Made by a program: the position numbers and the translations under genes. From Eubacteriales bacterium (lineage in GTDB: Bacteria; Bacillota; Clostridia; Peptostreptococcales; Anaerovoracaceae): 7,947 bases of DNA. The notes below the pieces were generated by a model. The model was given only the letters and a program-made list of their open reading frames with translations, did not search any database and was not told the origin of the DNA. The DNA is taken from NCBI GenBank assembly GCA_029098205.1, contig JAQXNW010000176.1:1-7947 (forward strand). The letters run 5' to 3'. This document shows, piece by piece, positions 1-5,520 of this stretch; within the stretch, counting starts at the first letter, position 1; every line of letters begins with the position of its first letter.

Positions 1-1
1 A

Positions 2-1084
2 CGGGAAATCGCGCTTCACGAGGATCGACGCGCATTCATCGATCAGATCCTTTCCAGCATCGAAAATGAAAGCTATTCTTCTGTAGTCTATAGGGATAAG
101 GACGGAATGCCGCGGGAATACAGCATTTTCCCGCTGAAAGAATACGAAGAAAGCTGCACTTCTTTGTCATTTCCTACTCTCAGCTCGGCCATGGAGTTTT
201 TCTACGAGAACCGGACTGAGAGCAGCCGCGCGAAGCAGCACTCCCATGATCTGATCCATTCGGTAAAACGCCGGCTGGAGAAACTGTATCTTAAGAAACA
301 GAAACTGTCCGAAGAACTTCTTAAGGCAGAGAATTCGGAAAATCTTCGTCTGTACGGGGAGCTTCTGACCGCGAATCTTCATAATGTACCGCAGGGAGCG
401 AAGGAAATCACAGTCATCAGCTACTATGACGAAAAGCCGGTCACGATTCCGCTGGACCCGCGGTACACGCCGAACAAAAACGCGCAGCGTTATTTCAAGC
501 AATACGGAAAATCCAAAACTGCCGTAAAGGAAAAACAGATCCAGCTGGAAGAAAACCAGCAGGCCATTGATTATCTCGAATCTGTGCTCACATACCTGAA
601 TAATACAAGTGATATCCGGGACATCGAAGATCTCCGCCAGGAACTGATCGAAACCGGCTATTTAAGAGACCGAAAAAAGCAGAAACAGCCGCGCGCGAAG
701 AAATACCGTCCTTCTCCGATGCGTTTCTACACCAGCGATGGATTTCTCATGCTAATCGGCCGGAATAACAAGGAAAACGACGCCCTGACGCTCCATATCG
801 CTTCAAAAAACGATTACTGGCTTCATACGAAAGATATTCCGGGCTCTCACGTTATCCTGGAAACAAACGGAAAAGAGCTTACGGAAACCGCCGTTTACGA
901 AGCCGCGTCCGCAGCCGCCTACTTCAGCAAGGGCCGAGCCGGAGAAAATATTCCCGTTGACTATGTGCGTGTCCGTTATGTAAAAAAGCCATCCGGCGCG
1001 AAACCGGGCATGGTGATTTTTACTAACAACCGGACTGTCTATGTCAATCCGAAAAAACCTGCACGGACAAAGCTGGAAGAATGA
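2..1084 (+). CDS. rqcH: RqcH / NFACT-family ribosome quality control protein (FbpA-like), 3' part
   Basis: C-terminal 360 codons of an NFACT protein. The frame is open to the left edge, so the start lies outside; the Met at 107 is internal. RqcH binds stalled 50S subunits carrying peptidyl-tRNA and adds C-terminal alanine tails that mark the chain for degradation (known for Bacillus RqcH); older annotations say fibronectin-binding protein. Visible: a long charged helical middle part (about 250-700) with the family motif LDPRYTPNKNAQRYFKQY, then the NFACT-R domain (about 722-1051) with IGRNNKENDALT, DYWLHTKDIPGSHVIL, EAASAAAYFSKGR, VPVDYVRVRYVKKP and AKPGMVIFTNNRTVYVNP. Family members are about 570-590 residues, so roughly 220 are missing, including NFACT-N with its Asp-Arg pair, which cannot be checked. 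Stop codon TGA, followed at once by a hairpin. Confidence 0.95.
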   Translation, partial: REIALHEDRRAFIDQILSSIENESYSSVVYRDKDGMPREYSIFPLKEYEESCTSLSFPTLSSAMEFFYENRTESSRAKQHSHDLIHSVKRRLEKLYLKKQKLSEELLKAENSENLRLYGELLTANLHNVPQGAKEITVISYYDEKPVTIPLDPRYTPNKNAQRYFKQYGKSKTAVKEKQIQLEENQQAIDYLESVLTYLNNTSDIRDIEDLRQELIETGYLRDRKKQKQPRAKKYRPSPMRFYTSDGFLMLIGRNNKENDALTLHIASKNDYWLHTKDIPGSHVILETNGKELTETAVYEAASAAAYFSKGRAGENIPVDYVRVRYVKKPSGAKPGMVIFTNNRTVYVNPKKPARTKLEE

Positions 1085-1120
1085 AAGAAGCGCGGCATCC
1101 GATCATGCCGCGCCTTTCTC
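1085..1120. terminator. Hairpin terminator between convergent rqcH and the alarmone synthetase gene
   Basis: Perfect 9-bp stem: GCGCGGCAT (1090-1098), 6-base loop, ATGCCGCGC (1105-1113). GAAAG before the stem and CTTTC after it can extend the pairing past a two-base bulge. The plus-strand tail is only CTTTCTCT. The minus-strand tail, TTCTTTCATTCTT, is also T-rich but interrupted. It starts next to the rqcH stop and ends 8 bases from the stop of the convergent gene, which fits a shared bidirectional terminator. Confidence 0.75.
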
Positions 1121-1128
1121 TATAGACT

Positions 1129-1800
1129 TCAGACTTCCTTTTCTGTCTGCATCTTCTCTTCCGTCATTTCCTGCTCCAGACGGTTGATCTGATCTCGTAT
1201 ATTCAGCATGCGCATATCCGTATTCGCAATCGTATCCGCGCATTCCCTAAGATCATGATAGATCACATCCGACGCTTCTTTCGGGAAATCTTTCTTGTAT
1301 TTCATGCGGTGCTCCAGATTCGCCCAGAAATCCATTGCAACCGTACGAACCTGAACTTCCACCTGCATCGGTCTTTTCTCACTGGAAAAAAATACGGGAA
1401 CTTCCACAATAAGATGAAGGCTCCGGTATCCGTTCGGCTTCGGATGGCCGATGTAATCCTTTGTTCGGATCAGCGTAATATCATCCTGCTGAACCAGCAT
1501 CTTCGCCACTTTATAAATATCATCCAAAAATGGACAGATTACCCGGATTCCCGCGACATCATGAAGGTTTTCCTCAATCGATTCCACCGTCAAAGGGAAA
1601 TTCTGCCGAATCAGTTTTTCATAAATACTTTCCGGTGTTTTTCTCCGGGAGCGGATCGATGAAATCGGGTTCGACGGCGCGGAAAAAGCGAGTTCATCAT
1701 TCAGAATTTCAAGCTTCGTCATAACTTCCCGAATCGCGGAGTCATAACGAATCATAAGAATCTGAAACTCCCGGGAGTTCTCCATTTCAATTAATTCCAT
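1129..1800 (-). CDS. relQ: Small alarmone synthetase, RelQ/YjbM type GTP pyrophosphokinase
   Basis: 223 residues forming a single RelA/SpoT synthetase domain, with no HD hydrolase, TGS or ACT domain. It transfers pyrophosphate from ATP to GDP or GTP to make (p)ppGpp. Visible motifs: NPISSIRSRRKTPESIYEKL (44-63), DVAGIRV with the probable metal-binding Asp81, DDIY (93-96), KDYIGHPKPNGYRSLH (114-129), VEVQVRT with the probable catalytic Glu148, and MDFWANLEHRMKYK (156-169). Length and motif order match RelQ (about 210 residues) better than RelP. The C-terminal segment (about 175-223) is helical and charged, as expected for the tetramerisation region. The ATG start is preceded by AGGGG with an 8-base spacer. 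The gene stands alone, convergent with rqcH and divergent from the small cysteine protein. The symbol is by family; RelQ versus RelP is the only real doubt. Confidence 0.93.
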   Translation of the reverse strand: MELIEMENSREFQILMIRYDSAIREVMTKLEILNDELAFSAPSNPISSIRSRRKTPESIYEKLIRQNFPLTVESIEENLHDVAGIRVICPFLDDIYKVAKMLVQQDDITLIRTKDYIGHPKPNGYRSLHLIVEVPVFFSSEKRPMQVEVQVRTVAMDFWANLEHRMKYKKDFPKEASDVIYHDLRECADTIANTDMRMLNIRDQINRLEQEMTEEKMQTEKEV

Positions 1801-1808
1801 ATATTGTT

Positions 1809-1813
1809 CCCCT
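1809..1813 (-). promoter_or_regulatory. Ribosome binding site of the alarmone synthetase
   Basis: On the minus strand AGGGG stands 8 bases before ATG. It supports the first of two nearby Met codons (residues 1 and 6) as the start. Confidence 0.6.
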
Positions 1814-1898
1814 GCTGTTATTTCTGTACGCTCTCCGTAAAACAGCTCCGCATCCGCTCAGCATATGTTGGCGAAGTATATTTCGACGAAGGAAGTAC

Positions 1899-1928
1899 AT
1901 TGTATTCCTCATTTCATCTGTCCTACAA
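1899..1928 (-). promoter_or_regulatory. Candidate promoter for the alarmone synthetase gene
   Basis: On the minus strand, TTGTAG (complement of 1923-1928), an 18-base spacer, and TACAAT (complement of 1899-1904). The -10 matches the sigma-A consensus at 5 of 6 positions; the -35 matches at only 3 of 6. Transcription would begin near 1892 and leave a leader of about 90 bases before the ATG. It overlaps the opposite-facing candidate. Prediction from pattern only. Confidence 0.3.
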
Positions 1929-1929
1929 T
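1900..1929 (+). promoter_or_regulatory. Candidate promoter for the small four-cysteine protein gene
   Basis: TTGTAT (1900-1905), an 18-base spacer and TACAAT (1924-1929). The -10 matches at 5 of 6 positions and the -35 at 3 of 6. Transcription would begin near 1936, 30 bases before the ATG at 1966, leaving room for the AAGGA site. Its -35 overlaps the -10 of the minus-strand candidate and vice versa. Prediction from pattern only. Confidence 0.3.
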
Positions 1930-1950
1930 CCCTTTAGAAGCCAAGACAGA

Positions 1951-1956
1951 AAAGGA
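1951..1956 (+). promoter_or_regulatory. Ribosome binding site of the small four-cysteine protein
   Basis: AAAGGA with a 9-base spacer to ATG at 1966. It decides the start: the same frame is open further upstream to 1804, but nothing there resembles a binding site, and the cysteine motif begins right after this ATG. Confidence 0.6.
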
Positions 1957-1965
1957 CGGTGCGAA

Positions 1966-2163
1966 ATGATCAGACGATGCTCTATATGCGGAAGAACGGA
2001 GTGCATTCTTCCGTTCAAACACGGATTCATCTGCAGGCTCTGCCAGGAAGAACTCAGAACCATTTCTCTTCCCATTTCGCGGGAAGAAGAGAAGGCTGCC
2101 AGAGGATCTGCGGATACCTCCCGCACGGGGCATCCTCATCGCACAGATATAACGATGAACTGA
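1966..2163 (+). CDS. Small four-cysteine (zinc-ribbon-like) protein, 65 residues, function unknown
   Basis: The sequence shows C5-x2-C8-G, then a hydrophobic and basic stretch (ILPFKHGFI), then C23-x2-C26, a CX2C-x14-CX2C pattern typical of a small treble-clef or zinc-ribbon knuckle, with a fifth cysteine at C13. The C-terminal 30 residues are polar and probably disordered. Support for a real gene: a good ribosome binding site, a candidate promoter 5' of it, a terminator 60 bases after the stop, and cysteine spacing that makes sense only in this frame. The spacing recalls the sigma-G inhibitor Gin (CsfB), also about 64 residues with two CX2C pairs, but the similarity outside the cysteines is too weak to name it. 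Likely a protein- or nucleic-acid-binding adaptor. It is divergent from the alarmone synthetase gene. No function is assigned. Confidence 0.6.
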   Translation: MIRRCSICGRTECILPFKHGFICRLCQEELRTISLPISREEEKAARGSADTSRTGHPHRTDITMN

Positions 2164-2223
2164 CAGCACGCCGAAACTTCACTCACCAAAAATTTTCTTG
2201 CGCCGTTCTTCTGTTCTTGCCCG

Positions 2224-2261
2224 GGCCGGCGGATTTCTCCGATTTTTCCGGCCTAATTTTT
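2224..2261 (+). terminator. Rho-independent terminator after the small four-cysteine gene
   Basis: GGCCGG (2224-2229) pairs with CCGGCC (2248-2253). Inside it a second stem, CGGA-TTTC-TCCG (2230-2241), stacks on the first, leaving an ATTTTT bulge on the 3' side. TAATTTTT follows. The T tract is on the plus strand only, so it serves the small gene. It overlaps the stop codon of the convergent rluD gene. Confidence 0.7.
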
Positions 2262-3218
2262 CTCCATCTTAACCAGCTCTTCCTGAAACCAATCCGGAAG
2301 CGATACTTCAAAACGTAGGAACTCACCTGTCCCTGGATGCGTAAATCCAAGCACACCCGCATGAAGATACTGACCGCTTCCATGCGCCCGGTCCTTCCGG
2401 ACGCCATAGAGCGGGTCGCCCAGAAGGGGATGCTTTATATAGGCCATATGAACGCGGATTTGATGCGTTCTTCCAGTTTCAAGCCTGCACTCCACAAGCG
2501 TCGCTTTCCCGAATCTGCGGATTACACGGTAATGTGTGACCGCGCGCTTGGGATTGCTGCCGTTTACCGCACGTCTAAGGCGGTTCTTCGGATCTCTCCC
2601 GATCGGAACATCTACTGTTCCCTCGGATTCCTGCATATTATCCCGGACCAACGCTGTGTACACCCGGAGCACGGAATGCACCCGGAACTGCTCCGCCAAA
2701 TTTAGGTGCGCCTCGTTTGTCTTCGCGCATACAAGAATTCCGCTTGTATCTTTGTCAATCCGGTGTACAATCCCTGGTCTTCCCGGGCCGTTTACATCAG
2801 AAAGCATTCCGCCTGTATGCCATAGAAGAGCATTCACAAGCGTTCCTGATGTATTTCCAACCGCCGGATGTACAACCATCCCCCGCGGTTTATTTACGAC
2901 AAGCAGGTCTTCATCTTCATAAAGAATATCGAGCGGAATCTCTTCCGGTTCAATCAAATCCGGTTTCTCCTCCGGAATCTCCACAGATATCAGATCACCT
3001 GCAGAAAGGCGGATTTTCCCTTTCAGGCAGGTATCCTGATTCCGGGAGACGAGCCCGCTTTCAATCAATTTTGATGCCTGGTTTCTGGAAAGATCCGGCA
3101 CCTTAGAGGCAATGAACGCGTCCAGGCGAATAGATTCTTCCTCCTGCCGAACCAGAAGAGATATCTTTCTGGAGCCGTCCTCTTCTCCCCTTTTCATAAA
3201 GCCGGTATCCTCTGACAT
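2253..3218 (-). CDS. rluD: RluA/RluD-family 23S rRNA pseudouridine synthase (YlyB-like)
   Basis: 321 residues, normal for the family. An N-terminal S4 RNA-binding domain (about 29-85; IRLDAFIASKVPDLSRNQASKLIESGLV) is followed by the synthase domain with LLVVNKPRGMVVHP (105-118), the catalytic motif HRIDKDTSG (152-160, catalytic Asp155), SVLRVYTALV, GRTHQIRVHM (249-258) and HPLLGDPLYG. It isomerises uridine to pseudouridine; in RluD the sites are in helix 69 of 23S rRNA, but the target here is inferred. The ATG at 3218 has GGGAGAG upstream at a fair distance; the next Met (residue 8) lacks one. It lies downstream of lspA, the usual Firmicutes order, but a strong terminator stands between them. 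The symbol is by family; B. subtilis calls the neighbour of lspA ylyB. Confidence 0.93.
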   Translation of the reverse strand: MSEDTGFMKRGEEDGSRKISLLVRQEEESIRLDAFIASKVPDLSRNQASKLIESGLVSRNQDTCLKGKIRLSAGDLISVEIPEEKPDLIEPEEIPLDILYEDEDLLVVNKPRGMVVHPAVGNTSGTLVNALLWHTGGMLSDVNGPGRPGIVHRIDKDTSGILVCAKTNEAHLNLAEQFRVHSVLRVYTALVRDNMQESEGTVDVPIGRDPKNRLRRAVNGSNPKRAVTHYRVIRRFGKATLVECRLETGRTHQIRVHMAYIKHPLLGDPLYGVRKDRAHGSGQYLHAGVLGFTHPGTGEFLRFEVSLPDWFQEELVKMEKN

Positions 3219-3250
3219 CCGTGATCTCTCCCAACCGAAGCTGCACTATG

Positions 3251-3287
3251 AAAAACTGAAAGCAGGAACATTAGATCCCTGCTTTCA
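3251..3287 (-). terminator. Rho-independent terminator between lspA and rluD
   Basis: Read on the minus strand: TGAAAGCAGG, an 11-base loop, CCTGCTTTCA, then GTTTTTC. The 10-bp stem (3257-3266 with 3278-3287) is perfect and the T run is the complement of AAAAA at 3251-3255. The stem begins 24 bases after the lspA stop, and the T run ends about 32 bases before the rluD ATG. Confidence 0.8.
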
Positions 3288-3311
3288 ATGATTATGCCCA
3301 TATTCAAAAAA

Positions 3312-3779
3312 CTATTTTTTTCTCCTCTTTCCGGTTCTTCCTGCCATCCGGTCAGACAGAAGCGCATAAAGAAATACCATCGCACACCCCAATGTCACAC
3401 AAATGTCCGCACCATTAAACACCGGCGGGAAGAAAGAAAATGAGATCATATCCGTCACTTGATGAAACAGCAGACGATCAATCAGATTTCCGATCCCTCC
3501 TGCCGCGATCATCGTGAGGGCTGCCTTAAGAAACGGATGCGCATTCTTATTCCGAAAAATATAAATGAAAAAAACTGCCGCAACCGCAATCGGGATGAAA
3601 TTCAGGAACGTCCGACCCGAAAATATTCCAAATGCAGCGCCCGGATTGTAAACAAGCTGTATTTTCAGAATTCCACGGATCACGGAAACAGAAGCGCCCG
3701 GAAGAAGGTATCTCCGCACCAGCCATTTGGTTCCCTGGTCTCCAATCAATATAAGAATGGTCAGGATAATATAAGGCAT
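3312..3779 (-). CDS. lspA: Lipoprotein signal peptidase (signal peptidase II)
   Basis: 155 residues, the usual length. An integral membrane aspartic protease that cuts the signal peptide of prolipoproteins after diacylglyceryl transfer. Visible: first membrane segment (about 2-13) running into DQGTKWL (14-20), the VYNPGAAFGIFSG motif (43-55), a second segment (about 60-75), GGIGNLIDR with catalytic Asp101, VTDMI, FNGAD with catalytic Asp125, and a final membrane segment (about 126-142) before a basic tail. The catalytic pair matches Asp102/Asp129 of B. subtilis LspA. The gene starts 12 bases after the divIVA stop, with GAGGA in that gap, so the two are co-transcribed. Next comes a terminator. 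Confidence 0.97.
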   Translation of the reverse strand: MPYIILTILILIGDQGTKWLVRRYLLPGASVSVIRGILKIQLVYNPGAAFGIFSGRTFLNFIPIAVAAVFFIYIFRNKNAHPFLKAALTMIAAGGIGNLIDRLLFHQVTDMISFSFFPPVFNGADICVTLGCAMVFLYALLSDRMAGRTGKRRKK

Positions 3780-3791
3780 GATGTTCCTCGA

Positions 3792-4643
3792 TTACTTCTT
3801 GTTTTCCTTATTTTCCGCGATTTCCCTGTCGATTTCATCGATATAATCCTCTTTCGAAGTCAAAGGATCTTCTTCGGAGCGAAGCATCTCTTTCGCCTTC
3901 TTAGCAAGATCTTCTTTCGAAATCACACGCGTTTTCCCAAGATCTTCGGGCCCTCTCCGGTAAATCTGCGTCTGATCCGGATCAGACGGCCGGACAGGGA
4001 CAGGCTCCGTTTTTTCTTCTTTCGCTTCGGAACGGAGATCGTCTTTCCGGATTACCTTTGTCTTTTCAAGGTCTGCACGGGTCTGAGACATATCTTCCGG
4101 AGCATACGAAGCGGCAGCACCCGTTTTATCGGAGCTTGAGATTCGCAGAGTTTCATTATCCCGCTGATGTTCGATTTCAGTTTCCAACCCTTCAAATAGG
4201 TCGTCGACGCTCTGATCCACACGTCCCAGTTCTTCATTTAAGAGGTCACGGAATTTCTCGCGGAATTTCGTGATCTTCCGCTGCAGCATTTCCGCTTCTT
4301 CCGTATACGAAGCGACAGAATCTTTTGCACTTCGGATAATTCCATCCGCATCCAGATGGGCGTTTCGGATAATCACTTCCGCGCGTTTTTCTGCACTTTC
4401 TGAAATATCGTTCATCAGGCGCTTCGCTTGCTCCAGCGTATTCATCACGGAATTCTCAGAACGCTTCTGCTCTTCGATTTCCTTCCGAAGCTTGCTGATT
4501 TCCGCATGACAGTTTCGGTTCTCATCCAGCACATTCTGATAATCGATTGTCAGCTGGTCCAGAAACTCATCGACATCTTTACGGTTATATCCTCTGACCG
4601 AATTTGAAAAACGAACGGTCTGGATTTCCTTCGGCGTAATCAT
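3792..4643 (-). CDS. divIVA: DivIVA cell division / pole-organising protein with long C-terminal tail
   Basis: 283 residues; B. subtilis DivIVA is about 164. The N-terminal membrane-binding domain is typical (MITPKEIQTVRFSNSVRGYNRKDVDEFLDQL, 1-31). A long coiled coil follows (about 35-165), including EQAKRLMNDISESAEKRAEVIIRNA. DivIVA senses curved membrane at poles and septa and recruits partners. Residues 170-283 form a charged, low-hydrophobicity tail with an imperfect duplication (191-208 and 234-251, 11 of 18 identical) and four D-x-x-[KQ]-T motifs at Thr188, Thr195, Thr225 and Thr238. The start is backed by GAGGAG 12 bases upstream, slightly distant. It is the fifth minus-strand gene after ylmG, as in Firmicutes ylm-divIVA clusters, but without ylmH between. 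Confidence 0.96.
   Translation of the reverse strand: MITPKEIQTVRFSNSVRGYNRKDVDEFLDQLTIDYQNVLDENRNCHAEISKLRKEIEEQKRSENSVMNTLEQAKRLMNDISESAEKRAEVIIRNAHLDADGIIRSAKDSVASYTEEAEMLQRKITKFREKFRDLLNEELGRVDQSVDDLFEGLETEIEHQRDNETLRISSSDKTGAAASYAPEDMSQTRADLEKTKVIRKDDLRSEAKEEKTEPVPVRPSDPDQTQIYRRGPEDLGKTRVISKEDLAKKAKEMLRSEEDPLTSKEDYIDEIDREIAENKENKK
3891..4073 (-). repeat. Imperfect internal duplication in the divIVA tail
   Basis: Two 54-base units, 4020-4073 and 3891-3944, encode DLEKTKVIRKDDLRSEAK and DLGKTRVISKEDLAKKAK. They share 11 of 18 residues, with conservative changes elsewhere, and similarity is also visible at DNA level (for example TCTTTCG and AAGATC/GAGATC stretches on the plus strand). The units are separated by 75 bases. 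Confidence 0.65.
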
Positions 4644-4676
4644 ATTCTGTCTCTACTCCTCTAATAAACGGTCCTT

Positions 4677-4964
4677 CTATATCAAAAGCAAAAGACGGAT
4701 TATCACGCGCTCTGCAATTTCGATCAGAAAAAAAGTAAGGAGAACCGAAAAATCAAACATCCCCGTATTAATCCCAAGCTTCGCAATCAAAGCGCGGGAA
4801 GGCTTCACAAGCGGCTCGGTAAAATTAACCAGCCATCGATAAACCGACCCCACCCGAGAATACGGATTCATAACGGCAAACCAACTGAGGACCGCTCTCA
4901 GGCAAAGAAACAGAATCAGAATATTCGCCAGCAGAGCGACCGCATGAATTAATATTACTATCAA
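4677..4964 (-). CDS. ylmG: YggT-family small membrane protein (YlmG)
   Basis: 95 residues, two membrane segments (about 2-25 and 72-95) flanking the conserved loop RAVLSWFAVMNPYSRVGSVY...FTEPLVKPSRALI. In Firmicutes and chloroplasts YlmG/YggT proteins are linked to division and membrane organisation, but the biochemical role is unknown. The start is TTG: there is no in-frame ATG until residue 32, which is past the first membrane segment, and TGGAGG stands 9 bases before the TTG. The start lies 6 bases after the sepF stop, so the ribosome binding site overlaps the end of sepF and translation is probably coupled. It precedes divIVA by 33 bases. Confidence 0.92.
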   Translation of the reverse strand: MIVILIHAVALLANILILFLCLRAVLSWFAVMNPYSRVGSVYRWLVNFTEPLVKPSRALIAKLGINTGMFDFSVLLTFFLIEIAERVIIRLLLLI

Positions 4965-4970
4965 AATATA

Positions 4971-5498
4971 TTACCTCCAGGGATTCGAAGTATCTTTCTT
5001 CGCATCCTGCTCAGGAGTAAAATCAAAATTCGATTTTTCCGGCTGCTGACCGCCAGCAATATCCACATTTTCCGGAGCGAATACGAAAATATTATTCGCC
5101 ACCTTCGTCACATTTCCATTCAGCGCGTATATCGCCCCGCTCAGGAAATCAAAGATCTTTCTTGCGGTATCGGTTTCAATTTTCTCCAGATTGATGATAA
5201 TCGGTCTTCTGGATTTCAGACTGTCCACCAGTTTCGGGCATTCTTCGAATGACTTCGGCTCAATCAGAAGAAGCTTGAACGTTCCTGCATTCGTCTGCGC
5301 GGTAAAACGACGTTCCTGCGGTTTTACCTGCGTATACGGAGCACGTTTCTTCTCTTCTGTAAATCTCGGCTTTTCTGCGCGGACGTTCTCTTTCTCGAGT
5401 TTTGCTTTCTCCTCTTCTACGTCCTCTTCCGTGATTTCATCTTCCGGATCCACTTCTTCAATACCAATCAGTTTTTTCATGGAATCGCCGATACCCAT
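4971..5498 (-). CDS. sepF: SepF cell division protein
   Basis: 175 residues. SepF binds FtsZ and tethers the Z-ring to the membrane. The N-terminus (MGIGDSMKKLIGIEE) is the short amphipathic membrane anchor expected for the family. An acidic, then basic linker (15-70) leads to the SepF core (about 73-147: FKLLLIEPKSFEECPKLVDSLKSRRPIIINLE, ARKIFDFLSGAIYALNG, VANNIFVFAPENVDI). A short polar tail ends in NPWR. The start at 5498 is chosen because AGGAGG (5507-5512) lies 8 bases upstream and the anchor motif begins there. The frame is open 33 codons further, but that would run into ylmE. Gene order ylmE-sepF-ylmG is the standard one. Confidence 0.96.
   Translation of the reverse strand: MGIGDSMKKLIGIEEVDPEDEITEEDVEEEKAKLEKENVRAEKPRFTEEKKRAPYTQVKPQERRFTAQTNAGTFKLLLIEPKSFEECPKLVDSLKSRRPIIINLEKIETDTARKIFDFLSGAIYALNGNVTKVANNIFVFAPENVDIAGGQQPEKSNFDFTPEQDAKKDTSNPWR
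4974..4979 (-). promoter_or_regulatory. Ribosome binding site deciding the TTG start of ylmG
   Basis: TGGAGG on the minus strand, 9 bases before TTG (4962-4964), located inside the last codons of sepF. The only other nearby start-like codon is ATT just upstream, which would leave a shorter spacer. Confidence 0.7.
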
Positions 5499-5506
5499 AA
5501 ATGTTT

Positions 5507-5512
5507 CCTCCT
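5507..5512 (-). promoter_or_regulatory. Ribosome binding site deciding the sepF start
   Basis: A perfect AGGAGG on the minus strand with an 8-base spacer to ATG 5498, placed in the 22-base gap after ylmE. It rules out the longer in-frame start at 5597. Confidence 0.8.
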
Positions 5513-5520
5513 GCTGTCTT

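Noticed and set aside
107..109. ATG as true start of the NFACT gene
   Set aside because: The frame is open to the left edge with plausible protein sequence, and the family has about 220 more N-terminal residues.
1814..1850. Possible leader hairpin (CTGTT/AACAG with inner TACG/CGTA) before the alarmone synthetase
   Set aside because: Stems are only 4-5 bp with large asymmetric interior loops; no T run and no riboswitch-like architecture.
1804..1965. Longer version of the small four-cysteine protein beginning with TTG at 1804
   Set aside because: It would begin inside the leader of the alarmone synthetase gene with no ribosome binding site, and would cover the candidate promoters. The ATG at 1966 has a good site and starts just before the cysteines.
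1909..2169. Minus-strand open frames overlapping the small four-cysteine gene
   Set aside because: No recognisable motif, no ribosome binding site seen, and the plus-strand frame has structured cysteine spacing.
3459..4139. Plus-strand open frame of 226 codons opposite lspA and divIVA
   Set aside because: Antisense to two conserved genes; arginine- and phenylalanine-rich composition typical of a shadow frame.
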